Shown: positions 40,007-50,826 of the stretch, piece by piece | Numbering within the stretch: position 1 is the first letter of the stretch | Layout: every line of letters starts with the position of its first letter | DNA from: Phytopythium helicoides | Taxonomy: Eukaryota > Oomycota > Peronosporomycetes > Pythiales > Pythiaceae | Assembly (NCBI GenBank): GCA_024867545.1 | Contig: JANFNE010000004.1 | Location: forward strand, 1,612,001-1,676,000 | Length of the DNA stretch: 64,000 bases | Direction of reading: 5' to 3' | The notes under the pieces: generated by a model | The model's database searches: none | Seen by the model: the letters and a program-made list of their open reading frames with translations, nothing else | Told to the model about the DNA's origin: nothing | Position numbers and translations under genes: made by a program

Positions 40007-43000
40007 ATGCCAGGGGCGGCGCTGCTGGGGGCGCGGGAGGCGGCGCGCGGGCCGCTGAGCGCTGCGGCTGGCTGCGCGGCGGTGGCGACGGCCGCGTGGC
40101 GCTCGGAGCGCGCGGCGGCGCTTTTTGCGGCCTCGGACGGCGCGCGCGCGCGACTCGGCGTCTTCCACGTGGCAAGCGGTGACGATGGCGGCGCGGCGGC
40201 TTCGAGCCGCGAGCTGGTGGACATCCTGGGCGAAGGAGAGCGTCACACCACGCGCGAAGACGGCTGGACGCTGGCGTGGAGCGCGGACGGGAAGGTGCTG
40301 GTGGTGGTTGGCGCAATTGCAGCTGCTGAGGACGGGGAAGAGGAGCAGAGCGAGGCTACGCTGTGGGTGTACGCGGCACCGGAGTGGATGGGCGTGGCGG
40401 CTGGTGGACCGCCGTTGCTAGTGAGCGCGCGACCGAGTGACTATCTGTCGGCCAAGAAGTGGAGGCCCGCGGCGCGTGTGGTGGACGCGTTCTTCGTGCG
40501 GAATCGGCTGCTCATGGTGTCGGAGGATGCTGTGGTCGCGGCTGTGGATATTCAGACGGCGAGGCTTGCTGTACTCGCTGCGGACGATGCTGCGCCGAGC
40601 AAAGAGGAGGCCAAGCGCATTTTCAAGATGAACATAGTCAAGAACGTGAACGAGTGGCACGCGGGGACCACAGCTGCGAGTTTTGACCCACAGACGAGCA
40701 CGCTGGTGCTCAGTGGCGGGGTGCGCAATCCAAGCGATGACCTCATTGCCGGAAAGGCTTCATCGTTAAGTGTGTGGAGAGTTAACGAGGATTCCAAAGC
40801 TGCGGAGACTATGGAGTTGTTGGACTACACGATGGTGTTGAACCCTCCTGTTGAGGGTGAGGGCGACGAAATTGCCGGCCCAGATCAGAGCGAGCATGAC
40901 ATATCAGCAGCACCAGCCAAGGCAGTGACAAAATCATCATTTCTCAACCCTCTTAAATTCATGGTTGGTGCAGGGACTCGGGACGAATCTCCCAGCTTAC
41001 CTGGTGGAATCAAACAGCTCGCAATCTCAACAGACGGGAATTACGTAGCGATGCTAGATCGCAATGACAAGCTGGCTGTCCGTCAAATTGAAGCTTGTGC
41101 AGATATTGTGTCTTGGCAGAAAACGACTTCTCTTCTCGCCAATTCTGCTGAAAACGATGCTTCTGTTGGCGTAAAAAGCATCGTCTGGTTAGCACCCACG
41201 CGTATCATGGTTTCACTAGCTGACGGCAAAGTTCTTTTCGCGGAAGTTACATTCCCTTCGAGTTCTCAAGACGAATCATCCAGCAATCTGGGAACGCTTT
41301 GTGCAATCGCCGGATATTATCATGCGCCGACGTTGGGAAATACGTCAGTGCAATCATGGCCAGTGCATACGCTGAGCAAGTCTATAACTATTGGACGCGA
41401 TGGTAACCTGTGCAGCGCAGTAATTGTTCTTGAGAGCGCATGGGCACTTGTTACCTTTGAACACCTGAATGTTATGCAATTCATCGAGTCGCTAGCGCAC
41501 ACCGGGCAAATCAACGACGCATTGACTATCATTGACCGCCACGCAATGGACGATGGTACATTCAACATGGACGAGCTTCATCGCCGTGTTTGGTCCGACT
41601 TCTGTGCTTTTGCTTCCACAAAGATTACCAGCGACAACGAAGATATGAAGTCACTTTTGCCATCACCTTTGGGTTCTTATCGACCGCACCCAGAAATTGT
41701 CTTCCTACGAACGCGTGGACCTTCAGCAGACGCCTTCTGCTCCTTTTCTGATGCGCTTCATCATCTTGGGCGTGCCAACGATCCTTGGTGGGTAATGGAT
41801 GAATGCCTTCGAGCAGTTGCGACAGATTCTTTTGACGGTATGAAACAGCTACTATCAGCTGGATGGAGTGCAATCAGAAGAATAACCGATGCTTCCATGA
41901 CAAGTACTTTGTCTGAAGACGCTGCGGACGAGCTAGCGCGAAGAAAGGAGCAGATACTGCGCTCTCTGTACCGCCTTGAAACCCTTCGTCTCATTGTGGT
42001 TGAAGAAGCGTACGATACCTCCATTGATGCCAACACAGTTGATGCAGATAGCATCGATTCTCTGTTCAATGGTCCAGCATATCTATGGTTTTTGAGCAAT
42101 TCATTGCTCGATATCGCCTCGAAATTAGCGCTGCAAGGCAGGGTAGCTGCACTCAGCGTGGTCTTCCGACGGCATGCGTTCAATTTGCTTCCTTTCCGTA
42201 TTCAGATCTTATCAAAGATTCCAGCAACGGTTTCTCCTCTCTCCTACGCTCATTTGATCCCTGCAATCGTTGATCCCGCGTCAGACTCGCAGTTCTTCTC
42301 ACTCGCAAAGGGATTAACCATCATGCATATTGACGATCTGAAGGATTTTGAGAGCGAGCATGTGGCAGAGGTTGCTGAGATTGAGCTGGTTCCTGAGAAC
42401 CGGAGTTACGACCTCACACCAAAAGAACTTGCATCATTCGAGAATATGGCAAATTCGTCTGTCACTGAACGAGGGGATGAGTATGCTGCGTGGTTTCGAG
42501 CGCGGATACTCGAGCTTGACACTGTCTATGGGCAACTGAATGCTGCTTTCGAGCTTAGCTATTTGTCTCAGAGCTGTCTGGCAGGATGGACGGGAAGGGA
42601 AGAAGCAAAGCGAGAGTTCACGGAATTCTCATTTGAGGTCGAGCGCCTATACAAATGTGTTCATTTATTTGCCCGGGACCTCCCGGCTTGCAACAACATG
42701 ACGCTGACTGAATGGATGGCAACCCCATTCTACCAACAGGCGATGCTGGTTGTGGGCAAGATTGAGTCGGTTTCTGCAGCCATCGAGAGGCTCCGGCGAG
42801 TTATATTGACGCAACGCCACGATCAACTCTACGCGCTCGACGAACTGTTTTCATGGATCGCTCAGACGGTGCTCTTTGACAGCCCGTCGCTTGTTAGCCT
42901 GGAGCTATGCGCGCAGATTATTCAGCAAAGCAATCCATCTCTCCCACTTCAAGATCGATGGATTCAAAGTGACTCTCACTTGTTGCGAACAGCGGTCAAT

Positions 43001-46000
43001 GTTGTGTTTTCGCAACAAATAGCTTCCGTAATTGTCGCAAGCCAGCAGCAACCGCACCCGCGCGTGCAGCACACTGCGTTGACAGAACTGCTGTGGAGCA
43101 TCTTTCAGTCACTGCCAGTGCGCAAGGAGGATGATCCACCCGACATTGCGCAATTGCAAGTTGAAGTCGATGAAATGGAAGACTTGATGATTGCGATGGA
43201 GGTATTGTCGAAGTACGGTATTCTGACAACACCCGGAGAGCTAAAGAAGGACATCCAGTCTATTGAGACGAACGGACCCCACGACTTGCTGGAGCAGATG
43301 TGTGTCCGCTTCCTTATTCCTCCTGGTAATCGTCCCTCAGAATCATCCTCATCCGAGGAATTAGTGCCAACAGCGAACCAGTGGATGGAGGTGTGGCAAG
43401 ATGCGATCAAACTCAAGCAACATGTTTTTGGGGAACGTCTCGTTCAAGAAGATATCCTCGACACCATCTTGCGGCACCTTCTGGCCCATGCAGTTTTCCT
43501 AGACGCTGCTTTCGATTTGACTGTAAACTGGATTCTATCAAGCGTGGATGCAACCGATCACGTGATGACAGCACTCTTGACGCGCCTGCAGGCTCGCCTC
43601 GACTCACCGTGCGACTTTACATCGCGGAATCTACTACATGCAAGTGACCCCGTATCGGCAAAGTACATCGAGATGCTTCAGGCTGTTGTTGCACTCCCTG
43701 CTGTACAGGAGTGGGACCCTCTTCGAGGCGAGCGTCTGACTGAGCTCCTTCAGGTGGAAGTCGACTTGGTGTATGCATCACAGCTTCTGAACCTCCTGTC
43801 CAATGGGACTGTGACGCAGCTACCGTCTGCCCTTCGCGCGACCTTAAGTCCTAGCGACCGCCTGGATTTTGTTGTTCAAGTGCTGACGAGCAACCCTGCG
43901 AACTACAAGATCTCGGAGAGCGCAAAGCAATGGTTTCATGACCATTTACCTTCAGAACAATGTGCTCTGATATGCAATGACGAAGCGCAGCCGCTAGGTG
44001 CAATCTTGTTCCTCGCAAACCTCTTGCAAGTTGGCTCTTTCGAGAACGAAATCTTGATGAAGGGAGCGTACGCGGCACTGTATTGCTCAGACTTTGATAT
44101 GGCGTACATGTTAACTAGCAAAGTCATCGCGGGTAATGGAGTGAGTGGGGAAAGCGCGAGTGTCCCGCTGCTGCATGTGGTATCTCTTGTCCTTGATCTC
44201 GTATCGGCGTCATCTTTCCGGTCGTGGACGAAGAAAATCACACTGTGTCGAGCAGTTTTCAGTATGCAAGGTGCCGGTCCTGACGGAAACGACGACTTAT
44301 TCGCTCACCAAGTAACCGACCTGGTGCTTTCGTGGCTGCAAAAGCTGGAGTCAATCCAAGATCTCGCGTTGGAGCTTGGGCTTTCCGAGCGTGATCTTGA
44401 GAAAAGGCTTGCAGCCGACAATGGTGTTTCGGCTGCTGGGGTCGAAGAGATTCTGCTCAAAGAGCTTGACATTGTGATCGAACTTCTACAGGAAGAGAAG
44501 CGAGACCGCGCATTTCTGTTACGACTTCTTGAGAAAGGATTTCATCTCTTCTCTGTTACAGTTGCGCTGGACGTTGAGGCTCTGTCGAGTGGCTCCAATA
44601 GCCCAAAAGAATCTGAGGCTGACCCTACTCGATTTGCAGATGCAGTTGTTCGGCTGGCTCGATTCTGTCTAGAAGAAGGTGTGAGAATCGGGCTGGAGGG
44701 CAACAACGGGCATGCGGCTGCCAAGAGCTATCTTGATCTCGGATTGGGACACCTCCTACTTTGGAATGATCTTTGCTCAGATGACGAGGCAGTGAAGCAG
44801 CTATGGGAGTATGAGCTTCTGCCTTGGTTGTTTGCTGAAGTTTCGAAAAGTTCCGAGTCTTCAGTGTCAAACCGCGAACGTTTAATTCGACATTTTCACC
44901 ACTACTTTCTGTTCGTGGCGGGTGCAATGGAGGTGCGCGTGAATGACTCGGAGCTGGCGAGTACGTGGCGAGTGCGTCGTGATCGTCTAGAGGCTTTTGC
45001 GTCTTCGTATGAGTCGCTGAAGCTGCACTTGAGCCAAACTTTGACCCGCGGCGAGAGCGTCGTGGGAGTGGACGACTTTGGCGCAGATGATCAGCCTAGC
45101 TTGTCGTTCCGTTCAGCTGATACTCGGTCATCTCCAATGTTCAAGGTTTTCATGAGTTTGGCTGCAAAGTGCAAGGTGCAACTTGCATCCCAACAAAAGA
45201 CCCAGGAGATGGAAGAAGTGAGTGCATTCTTCAATGGCTCACTCAACGTCGAAGCGTTTGCGTCGGATCCGCAATACCGCGCACAGCAAATCTTGTGGCT
45301 TGCAACCAAGAGGGAACACTTTGGAGTTGCAACCCAGTTCGCTACCAAGTACGGAATTGATGAGTATCAGTGCACGCTAGCTTACATTCGCAGTGCACTC
45401 TTTCCTCCACCTGATGTTCTAATTGCTGGCGTGAGTCGCCACGAACAGCTCGAGCGTTCATTTCAAACCGACACGACCGATTTCTTGGAGTTGGCATTGC
45501 AGCGTCCAGCCGTATTCGGCGATTTCCTGCTCCGAGACAATGAAGGCACTTCAGTTTATGCAGCGCTTGACGGTACGGATCACGTTGGTGTCCTGCTGGC
45601 GCTTCGAATGATTCTTGAGTGCTCAAAGCGAATAGCAGCGCAAGAGTCCGCTGATAACACAATTAGCGACACCAGTCTGCTGTTTCCTTTGCCCAAGCAG
45701 TCGATCGACCGTATTACACTCGTCTTTATGTGCATGAAGCGCTTGAAGGACGTCTACGATGCGCGCGAGAATGGGGGTGACTTTGCTATCGATCTTAAAC
45801 TTATCTGTCGTGCATCAACCACGCAAGATTTACTCTCAGTGCCAGACTTGGATAGCCCATCAGCGCTTACGAACCGCCAAGAGGCGGTCCAAGCTGCAAT
45901 TCCTCTTTTGACCGGCAAATCTGTCAAGATTGTGACGAAGATACTACTCAAGCTGCATCGCGTAACGGCAAGTTCCATTGTCATGGTATACTTGAACTCC

Positions 46001-48172
46001 CAACTCGACTCGATTTGGAATGAGCACGCAGGAGCTACGGATACCAATGTTCTTACTGACCTGGCTGCGTACGCGTATGAATCTTGCCATCCGTTCCTTT
46101 CAGTGTTGTCGAACGAGCACCTCGTATATTTTGTCACAATGCTGCTTGGCAAGAGGCAGAAGCATCGTGTTGACCTCGCTCAAGAGTTCTACGGTCAGCC
46201 AATCGAGTTAATCGCGCGGTTTGCACCGATTATGGCCGACTCCAAGCGTGTAGACATTGCGTCGGACGCCCTCCTCCTACTCCACACCCGCTTCGAGGCT
46301 TTGCGAGCCTCTGCAGCTCCTGACGATGTTGATCATATGACAGTTCTGGAAGCGAAAACGGTCGAGCTTGAAGCAATGCAAGCTGCGCTAGTCGAGGCAT
46401 GCGTGTGGATGTTGCTGGGAGAACTGAAGCGATCCCAAAGTGAACTCGACAATGGAGATGTCTCGCTTGTTGCTTTTGAATCTACTTGGAAGACGTGGTG
46501 TGCACTGGATGACAGTACGCGTCAGCTGGAAGCACTGAAGTATGTCGAAGAGCTCATCATGCTCTTGTTTGCTTCCTCAAGCTTGAGCTTTGGCTCGGTT
46601 CGTCCACTGGTTTTGATGAGCGAGCTGCTATTCTTTTTGGCACATACTTCAGAACAAGATGCAACTCAAATCATTGCGGAGCGTGTACGTGGCGCAATCT
46701 TCGAGCTGGCACACCACGCGCTTATCGATAGTGCCACTAACAGTAGTGATGCACACTGGACAACGGAGTACGCGCACGCATTGGCGACTCAATTCTCGAC
46801 AGTCATCGAGTGTGTCCCGATGACACTCCTTGCTCGATACCTTTCGAGCTACACATGTGTCCAGAGTGGATCCGATGATGTTACCGACGAAGGGTACTAC
46901 GCAATGGTGCAGCGGCTTGGAGAATTATCTTCTCCATTCCTGAAAGCCGTTGCATCCATTCGACTCGAGGCTAGAGCTACTCATCAGCCGCTTGCATTGG
47001 AAGCTGCAGCCGCAACCACAGCACTGGGTGCTTGGAATGATGTGGTAATGGAGCTAGAAGCGCGAGGGGAGTGGGCTCAGGCAGCCATTGCTAGCCAAAT
47101 TCTTGTTGACGCATTGCCGCAACCTGCCGCTGGATCGAATGACGTCACGACCCGGCACTTTGGACTTACAGTGCGTGTGATTTGGGCCACAGTTCTCACC
47201 CTCGATGTTTCGGCAGCTACACCGATCGTGTTCGAGGGACCAGCACGAGCTGTAGCGGAGCAATTTGTCGACATCTTCGAGGCACTGATGGCGACCATCG
47301 AGGGTAACGAGAACTCGCGGTTTGCACAGACAGCAACCCCAGCGGTTAGCAAGATGCTTCACTGCCTTGAAGCTCTGTTTATTGCCGAGGATGCATCTGG
47401 ACTTCCTGCTTCTCGGCTTTGGGCGGAAGAACAGCGCCGTGCGGTATCAACACGTGTTGCTACCCAGTTCAACATAGGAGTGGTGGATAAGCTCAGCTCT
47501 TCAACCATGTCTGGAGGAGTCACCAACAGTCAGCTGTGGTCGGAGCTTCTCGTCCGCGGTTCGTGGGATGAAGATTTGCTCGTTGAATGGTACGAGCACC
47601 TAGCGTTCGGAAAGCTTGCTGGGGAGGCAATTGAGCAGTTTGTCGTTGCGCGATGGGAGACCCACCGTTATGCTGCTGTCGCTCTGCTGCTCATGTGTCC
47701 ACTGGACGATCTTCGCACAAAGTTTGAGTCGCAGATCTTTGCCTCTCTCACTTCCCTGCTAGAGTCTGCTGCGCATCGGCGAGTAGCGATTTTGGAGCTG
47801 AGTATGCTGCGCTTTGATGTGCGCGTGTTGTTCCACATTGTTGGGCTGTACCCGCAGATCGTGGCGTTCCTTCTTCCCAACGAGACGGGCAAGCGCCAAG
47901 CTCTACGATGGCGTGGTGTGTGGACGTCTTCTAGCGACTACGCATTGTGCGCACTTGTGTCGGGCGGAGAGTACGCCGCCGCCGGACGCCTCGCGTGCGC
48001 TCTGTGGCATGTGCATCCGATGTTGTGGGATTTTGAGAACGCGCAGCTGGTACTCGGCAACATGGTTCGCGCCATGGCGACGTCCCGCCCGAAGAGGCGA
48101 CAGCTGGATGACTTGCATCGTCAAGTATACGAGGCCACTCGCGCGCACCTCGAGCGCGAGCGGTTGCTGTAG
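40007..48172 (+). CDS. NBAS: NBAS/Sec39-type tether of the Dsl1/NRZ complex, intronless giant gene
   Basis: One uninterrupted frame encodes 2721 residues from the ATG at 40007 (the codons upstream reach only a GTG). The N-terminal ~450 residues have beta-propeller character ('WTLAWSADGKVLVVVG', 'IKQLAISTDGNYVAMLDR'). From ~485 the Sec39-like alpha-solenoid begins: 'MQFIESLAHTGQINDALTIIDRH', then 'RANDPWWVMDECLRAVA', which is characteristic of NBAS. The rest is helical repeats to the C terminus. NBAS/Sec39 belongs to the ER tether for Golgi-to-ER vesicles (with ZW10 and RINT1). The protein is longer than human NBAS. Absence of introns over 8.2 kb is notable beside the intron-containing neighbours. 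Confidence 0.75.
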   Translation: MPGAALLGAREAARGPLSAAAGCAAVATAAWRSERAAALFAASDGARARLGVFHVASGDDGGAAASSRELVDILGEGERHTTREDGWTLAWSADGKVLVVVGAIAAAEDGEEEQSEATLWVYAAPEWMGVAAGGPPLLVSARPSDYLSAKKWRPAARVVDAFFVRNRLLMVSEDAVVAAVDIQTARLAVLAADDAAPSKEEAKRIFKMNIVKNVNEWHAGTTAASFDPQTSTLVLSGGVRNPSDDLIAGKASSLSVWRVNEDSKAAETMELLDYTMVLNPPVEGEGDEIAGPDQSEHDISAAPAKAVTKSSFLNPLKFMVGAGTRDESPSLPGGIKQLAISTDGNYVAMLDRNDKLAVRQIEACADIVSWQKTTSLLANSAENDASVGVKSIVWLAPTRIMVSLADGKVLFAEVTFPSSSQDESSSNLGTLCAIAGYYHAPTLGNTSVQSWPVHTLSKSITIGRDGNLCSAVIVLESAWALVTFEHLNVMQFIESLAHTGQINDALTIIDRHAMDDGTFNMDELHRRVWSDFCAFASTKITSDNEDMKSLLPSPLGSYRPHPEIVFLRTRGPSADAFCSFSDALHHLGRANDPWWVMDECLRAVATDSFDGMKQLLSAGWSAIRRITDASMTSTLSEDAADELARRKEQILRSLYRLETLRLIVVEEAYDTSIDANTVDADSIDSLFNGPAYLWFLSNSLLDIASKLALQGRVAALSVVFRRHAFNLLPFRIQILSKIPATVSPLSYAHLIPAIVDPASDSQFFSLAKGLTIMHIDDLKDFESEHVAEVAEIELVPENRSYDLTPKELASFENMANSSVTERGDEYAAWFRARILELDTVYGQLNAAFELSYLSQSCLAGWTGREEAKREFTEFSFEVERLYKCVHLFARDLPACNNMTLTEWMATPFYQQAMLVVGKIESVSAAIERLRRVILTQRHDQLYALDELFSWIAQTVLFDSPSLVSLELCAQIIQQSNPSLPLQDRWIQSDSHLLRTAVNVVFSQQIASVIVASQQQPHPRVQHTALTELLWSIFQSLPVRKEDDPPDIAQLQVEVDEMEDLMIAMEVLSKYGILTTPGELKKDIQSIETNGPHDLLEQMCVRFLIPPGNRPSESSSSEELVPTANQWMEVWQDAIKLKQHVFGERLVQEDILDTILRHLLAHAVFLDAAFDLTVNWILSSVDATDHVMTALLTRLQARLDSPCDFTSRNLLHASDPVSAKYIEMLQAVVALPAVQEWDPLRGERLTELLQVEVDLVYASQLLNLLSNGTVTQLPSALRATLSPSDRLDFVVQVLTSNPANYKISESAKQWFHDHLPSEQCALICNDEAQPLGAILFLANLLQVGSFENEILMKGAYAALYCSDFDMAYMLTSKVIAGNGVSGESASVPLLHVVSLVLDLVSASSFRSWTKKITLCRAVFSMQGAGPDGNDDLFAHQVTDLVLSWLQKLESIQDLALELGLSERDLEKRLAADNGVSAAGVEEILLKELDIVIELLQEEKRDRAFLLRLLEKGFHLFSVTVALDVEALSSGSNSPKESEADPTRFADAVVRLARFCLEEGVRIGLEGNNGHAAAKSYLDLGLGHLLLWNDLCSDDEAVKQLWEYELLPWLFAEVSKSSESSVSNRERLIRHFHHYFLFVAGAMEVRVNDSELASTWRVRRDRLEAFASSYESLKLHLSQTLTRGESVVGVDDFGADDQPSLSFRSADTRSSPMFKVFMSLAAKCKVQLASQQKTQEMEEVSAFFNGSLNVEAFASDPQYRAQQILWLATKREHFGVATQFATKYGIDEYQCTLAYIRSALFPPPDVLIAGVSRHEQLERSFQTDTTDFLELALQRPAVFGDFLLRDNEGTSVYAALDGTDHVGVLLALRMILECSKRIAAQESADNTISDTSLLFPLPKQSIDRITLVFMCMKRLKDVYDARENGGDFAIDLKLICRASTTQDLLSVPDLDSPSALTNRQEAVQAAIPLLTGKSVKIVTKILLKLHRVTASSIVMVYLNSQLDSIWNEHAGATDTNVLTDLAAYAYESCHPFLSVLSNEHLVYFVTMLLGKRQKHRVDLAQEFYGQPIELIARFAPIMADSKRVDIASDALLLLHTRFEALRASAAPDDVDHMTVLEAKTVELEAMQAALVEACVWMLLGELKRSQSELDNGDVSLVAFESTWKTWCALDDSTRQLEALKYVEELIMLLFASSSLSFGSVRPLVLMSELLFFLAHTSEQDATQIIAERVRGAIFELAHHALIDSATNSSDAHWTTEYAHALATQFSTVIECVPMTLLARYLSSYTCVQSGSDDVTDEGYYAMVQRLGELSSPFLKAVASIRLEARATHQPLALEAAAATTALGAWNDVVMELEARGEWAQAAIASQILVDALPQPAAGSNDVTTRHFGLTVRVIWATVLTLDVSAATPIVFEGPARAVAEQFVDIFEALMATIEGNENSRFAQTATPAVSKMLHCLEALFIAEDASGLPASRLWAEEQRRAVSTRVATQFNIGVVDKLSSSTMSGGVTNSQLWSELLVRGSWDEDLLVEWYEHLAFGKLAGEAIEQFVVARWETHRYAAVALLLMCPLDDLRTKFESQIFASLTSLLESAAHRRVAILELSMLRFDVRVLFHIVGLYPQIVAFLLPNETGKRQALRWRGVWTSSSDYALCALVSGGEYAAAGRLACALWHVHPMLWDFENAQLVLGNMVRAMATSRPKRRQLDDLHRQVYEATRAHLERERLL

Positions 48173-48251
48173 CGAGCATCAGCGCGAAGAATAGATGTGT
48201 GATAAAGCTAGCGTTGGTCATACTCACTCTGCCTTAGCCCGTTTTCTGCCT

Positions 48252-48898
48252 CTAAACCTTGAGCTTGAGCAGCTCGACGACGTTCGGGTTGCGCCAGTCC
48301 TGCTTGACGTCGTCCAGGTGGTCCTCAAAGTCGGCGATCTCGGCGAACGCGCCGCGCTTGAGTCCGTCGTCCGCCACTGCCACCGCGTCGTCATCCAGCC
48401 GCAGTCGATTGTCCACGCGCACCCAGCCGCGCTTGACGTCCTTGAGCAGCAGCTGCACGCAGCGACAGCACCACCACGTAAGTCAACGCACGAGCTCTCC
48501 CCCTCTCGACGCCTTCGCACCTGCACGGCGGGCTTGCCGGGCGTGGCGAGCTGCTGGCCGTCGACGAGCAGCACGCAGGCGCGCGGGAAGTTGGCCGCGA
48601 CCTTGTCGGCCAGCTTCTCCTCAAAGAAGCTGAGCGCACTGCCGCCCGCGGCATAGACCCCCACGACCTTGAGCGCGCGCTGCTGTGCCCAACCGTCCGC
48701 CATGGCGCACGCCGCCTCAGTCAGCGGCGCGAGCGGCGCCTCGTGGTGGAAGAGCGGCGCCGCGTCCGCCACCGCCACGAGACCCGCCGCGCCCTGCTCG
48801 TCGCCCAGCAGCAGCCCCACGGCCGGCGCCTCGGGCCGCTTGGCCGCGTGCAGCAGCAGCTTGGCGAACGCCGCGGTCCCCACGCGGTACTCGGCCAT
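48252..48898 (-). CDS. EMC8: ER membrane complex subunit EMC8/EMC9
   Basis: Exons 48898-48521 and 48452-48252 (intron 68 bp, phase 0) give 192 residues, the usual family size. The start 'MAEYRVGTAAFAKLLLHAAKRP' and 'AVGLLLGD' are typical of the UPF0172/EMC8 MPN-like fold. There is no JAMM metal motif, as expected, so it is a structural subunit on the cytosolic side of the EMC insertase. It converges with NBAS (79 bp between stops) and shares a ~200-bp divergent promoter with JMJD6. Confidence 0.9.
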
Positions 48899-49102
48899 AA
48901 TCGATTTACAAGTGGGGGAGATTTGGGTCTCGCTCCACGCACAGCGCTACTGTAGAGGGAGATTTCCTCTCTTGAGCAGGGAGCTGCGACACGGCCTCGC
49001 GCGACCGTCGCGCGACATTCGACATTCTAAGGCAACCGCCGACCGCCACTAGCGAATTAGACGTCTACATCACAGGCTGCGGCGTGCGCTAGTGTCGTCG
49101 CC

Positions 49103-50560
49103 ATGCAGCGCCGCCGCAGCTCTTCATCCTCTTCATCCTCTTCATCTTCTTCATCTTCTTCATCTTCATCTTCGTCCTCGTCGTCTTCGTATGCGTCTTC
49201 GACCTCCTCCTCGTCTGGTGATGAGCGGCAGGCGAGCGGCCCGCGGTTTCCGCCGGTGGAGGCGCGCGCGCTGCCCGACAAGGTGCACGACGTGATTCGC
49301 AGCGCCAAGAAGAAGCACCGCTCGGGTTTGTCGTCGCGACTGGAGATTCAATTATTGAGATTTGGTGAACTGATGTGGAGATGGCGGCAGATATCAGCCC
49401 GGACGCGTGGGGACGGGAGGGCTTTGCCGGCTCGGACGTGTGCGAGCTGCCGGTGGACGAGGCGGGCGGCATCAAGCGCGAGCATTGTAGTCAGCTGAGT
49501 GTGCAGCGGTTCATTGACGAGTACGAGCGCCTGTACAAGCCCGTGGTGATCGACGGCATCCCCGAGGCCGAGGGATGGGGAGCGCTCAAGAACTGGTCGC
49601 TCAAGGTGATGAAGAAGGCGAGGAATGCTGCTATGACGACCTTTTGCTGACGCTGGCTGCTGCCCTGAAATGCAGAAACTGCGCAAGCACTACAAGCGCG
49701 TCATGCTCAAGTGCGGCGAGGATGACGACGGCAAGTCGGTGCGCGTCAAGTACAAGTACTTTATGAAGTATCTCAAGCTGCAGACGGACGACAGCCCGCT
49801 GTACATCTTTGACAGCACGTTTGACGACCACAAGGACACCAAGCCGCTGCTAGCCGACTACAAGGTGCCCAAGTACTTTCCCGAAGACCTGTTTGAGCTC
49901 GTCGGGGAGGACCGTCGTCCGCCCTACCGCTGGTTCCTCGTCGGCCCGAAGCGCTCGGGTACGACGCTCCACCTCGACCCGCTTGGCTCAAGCGCGTGGA
50001 ACACGCTGATCGTCGGCCGCAAGCGCTGGGTGCTTTTTCCGCCACACCTTCATAAAAGCGTGGTGAATGGCAAAAAGCACGTCAAGCGCGGCGAAGACGA
50101 CGAGGCCGTCAATTATTTCATGGACCTTCTCCCACGCATCAAGCGTGCCAACTCTCCCGAGGAGCTCGGCTGCATCGAGTTCATGCAGTACCCCGGCGAG
50201 ACGGTGTTTGTCCCCGGCGGTTGGTGGCACGCTGTGCTGAATGTGGAGGACACGGTCGCCGTGACGCAGAACTTTTGCAGCTCGCAGAACTTTGTGGGCG
50301 TTTGGCGCAAGACGCGAAGTGGCCGGAAGCGCATGGCTGTCAAGTGGCTGCACAAGCTCGACAATGTGCGCCCAGACCTGGCCAAGATTGCTCGCGAGCT
50401 GAATGAGAAGGACCAGTTCGTCATGCATACCAAACCCGAGGACGAGCTGCCTGATGAGAAGAAGAAGAAGAAGAAGGACAAGGACGCAGGCAAGCACAAG
50501 CGCAAGAAGGAGGAGAGTGAGGATGTGGCGATGACCAAGAAGGCAAAGCGCCGCATGTGA
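49103..50560 (+). CDS. JMJD6: JmjC-domain protein of the JMJD6 family
   Basis: Exons 49103-49325, 49391-49605 and 49676-50560 (introns 65 and 70 bp) give 440 residues. The first donor is GTTTGT, less usual, but the join restores the family motif 'AKKKHRS-DISPDAWG'. A long polyserine tract follows the start, and a Lys-rich tail ends the protein. The JmjC core is well conserved: 'ERLYKPVVIDG', 'LKCGEDDDGKSVRVKYKYF', 'DDSPLYIFDS', 'DYKVPKYF', 'RRPPYRWFLVGPKRSGTTLHLDP' (Fe-binding H-x-D) and 'ETVFVPGGWWHAVLN' (second His). JMJD6 is a nuclear Fe(II)/2-oxoglutarate oxygenase acting on Lys or Arg of splicing and histone proteins. Substrate here is unknown. Confidence 0.92.
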
Positions 50561-50728
50561 TTAGACGTATGTGTGCATGGTGGCGGCAAGTTTATAGACG
50601 CTCGTTTTTCATTCAATTCCTCGTGCGTGCTGCACGGAGGACACCAGAAAAACGCATGCATGCACTCATGGGTGCTCTTCGTATTGCAGATCATGCCAAT
50701 GCTTGATTCTGAGCACCCAAGCTTTTCC

Positions 50729-50763
50729 ATTAGGGACAAACCACCCCTAAATTAGGGACAAAC
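50729..50763. repeat. Short direct repeat upstream of the galectin-RRM gene
   Basis: ATTAGGGACAAAC occurs at 50729-50741 and again at 50751-50763, 64 bp before the next ATG. It may be a promoter element or the edge of a small insertion. Confidence 0.4.
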
Positions 50764-50826
50764 TTTGCATTTTCGAGGGACCAACCTCGAACAGTGTCGT
50801 CTTTTCCCGCTTGCTTGCTAGCAACC

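Noticed and set aside
49057..49308. Minus-strand frame with a run of Glu/Asp
   Set aside because: Complement of the polyserine tract of the JMJD6 gene.
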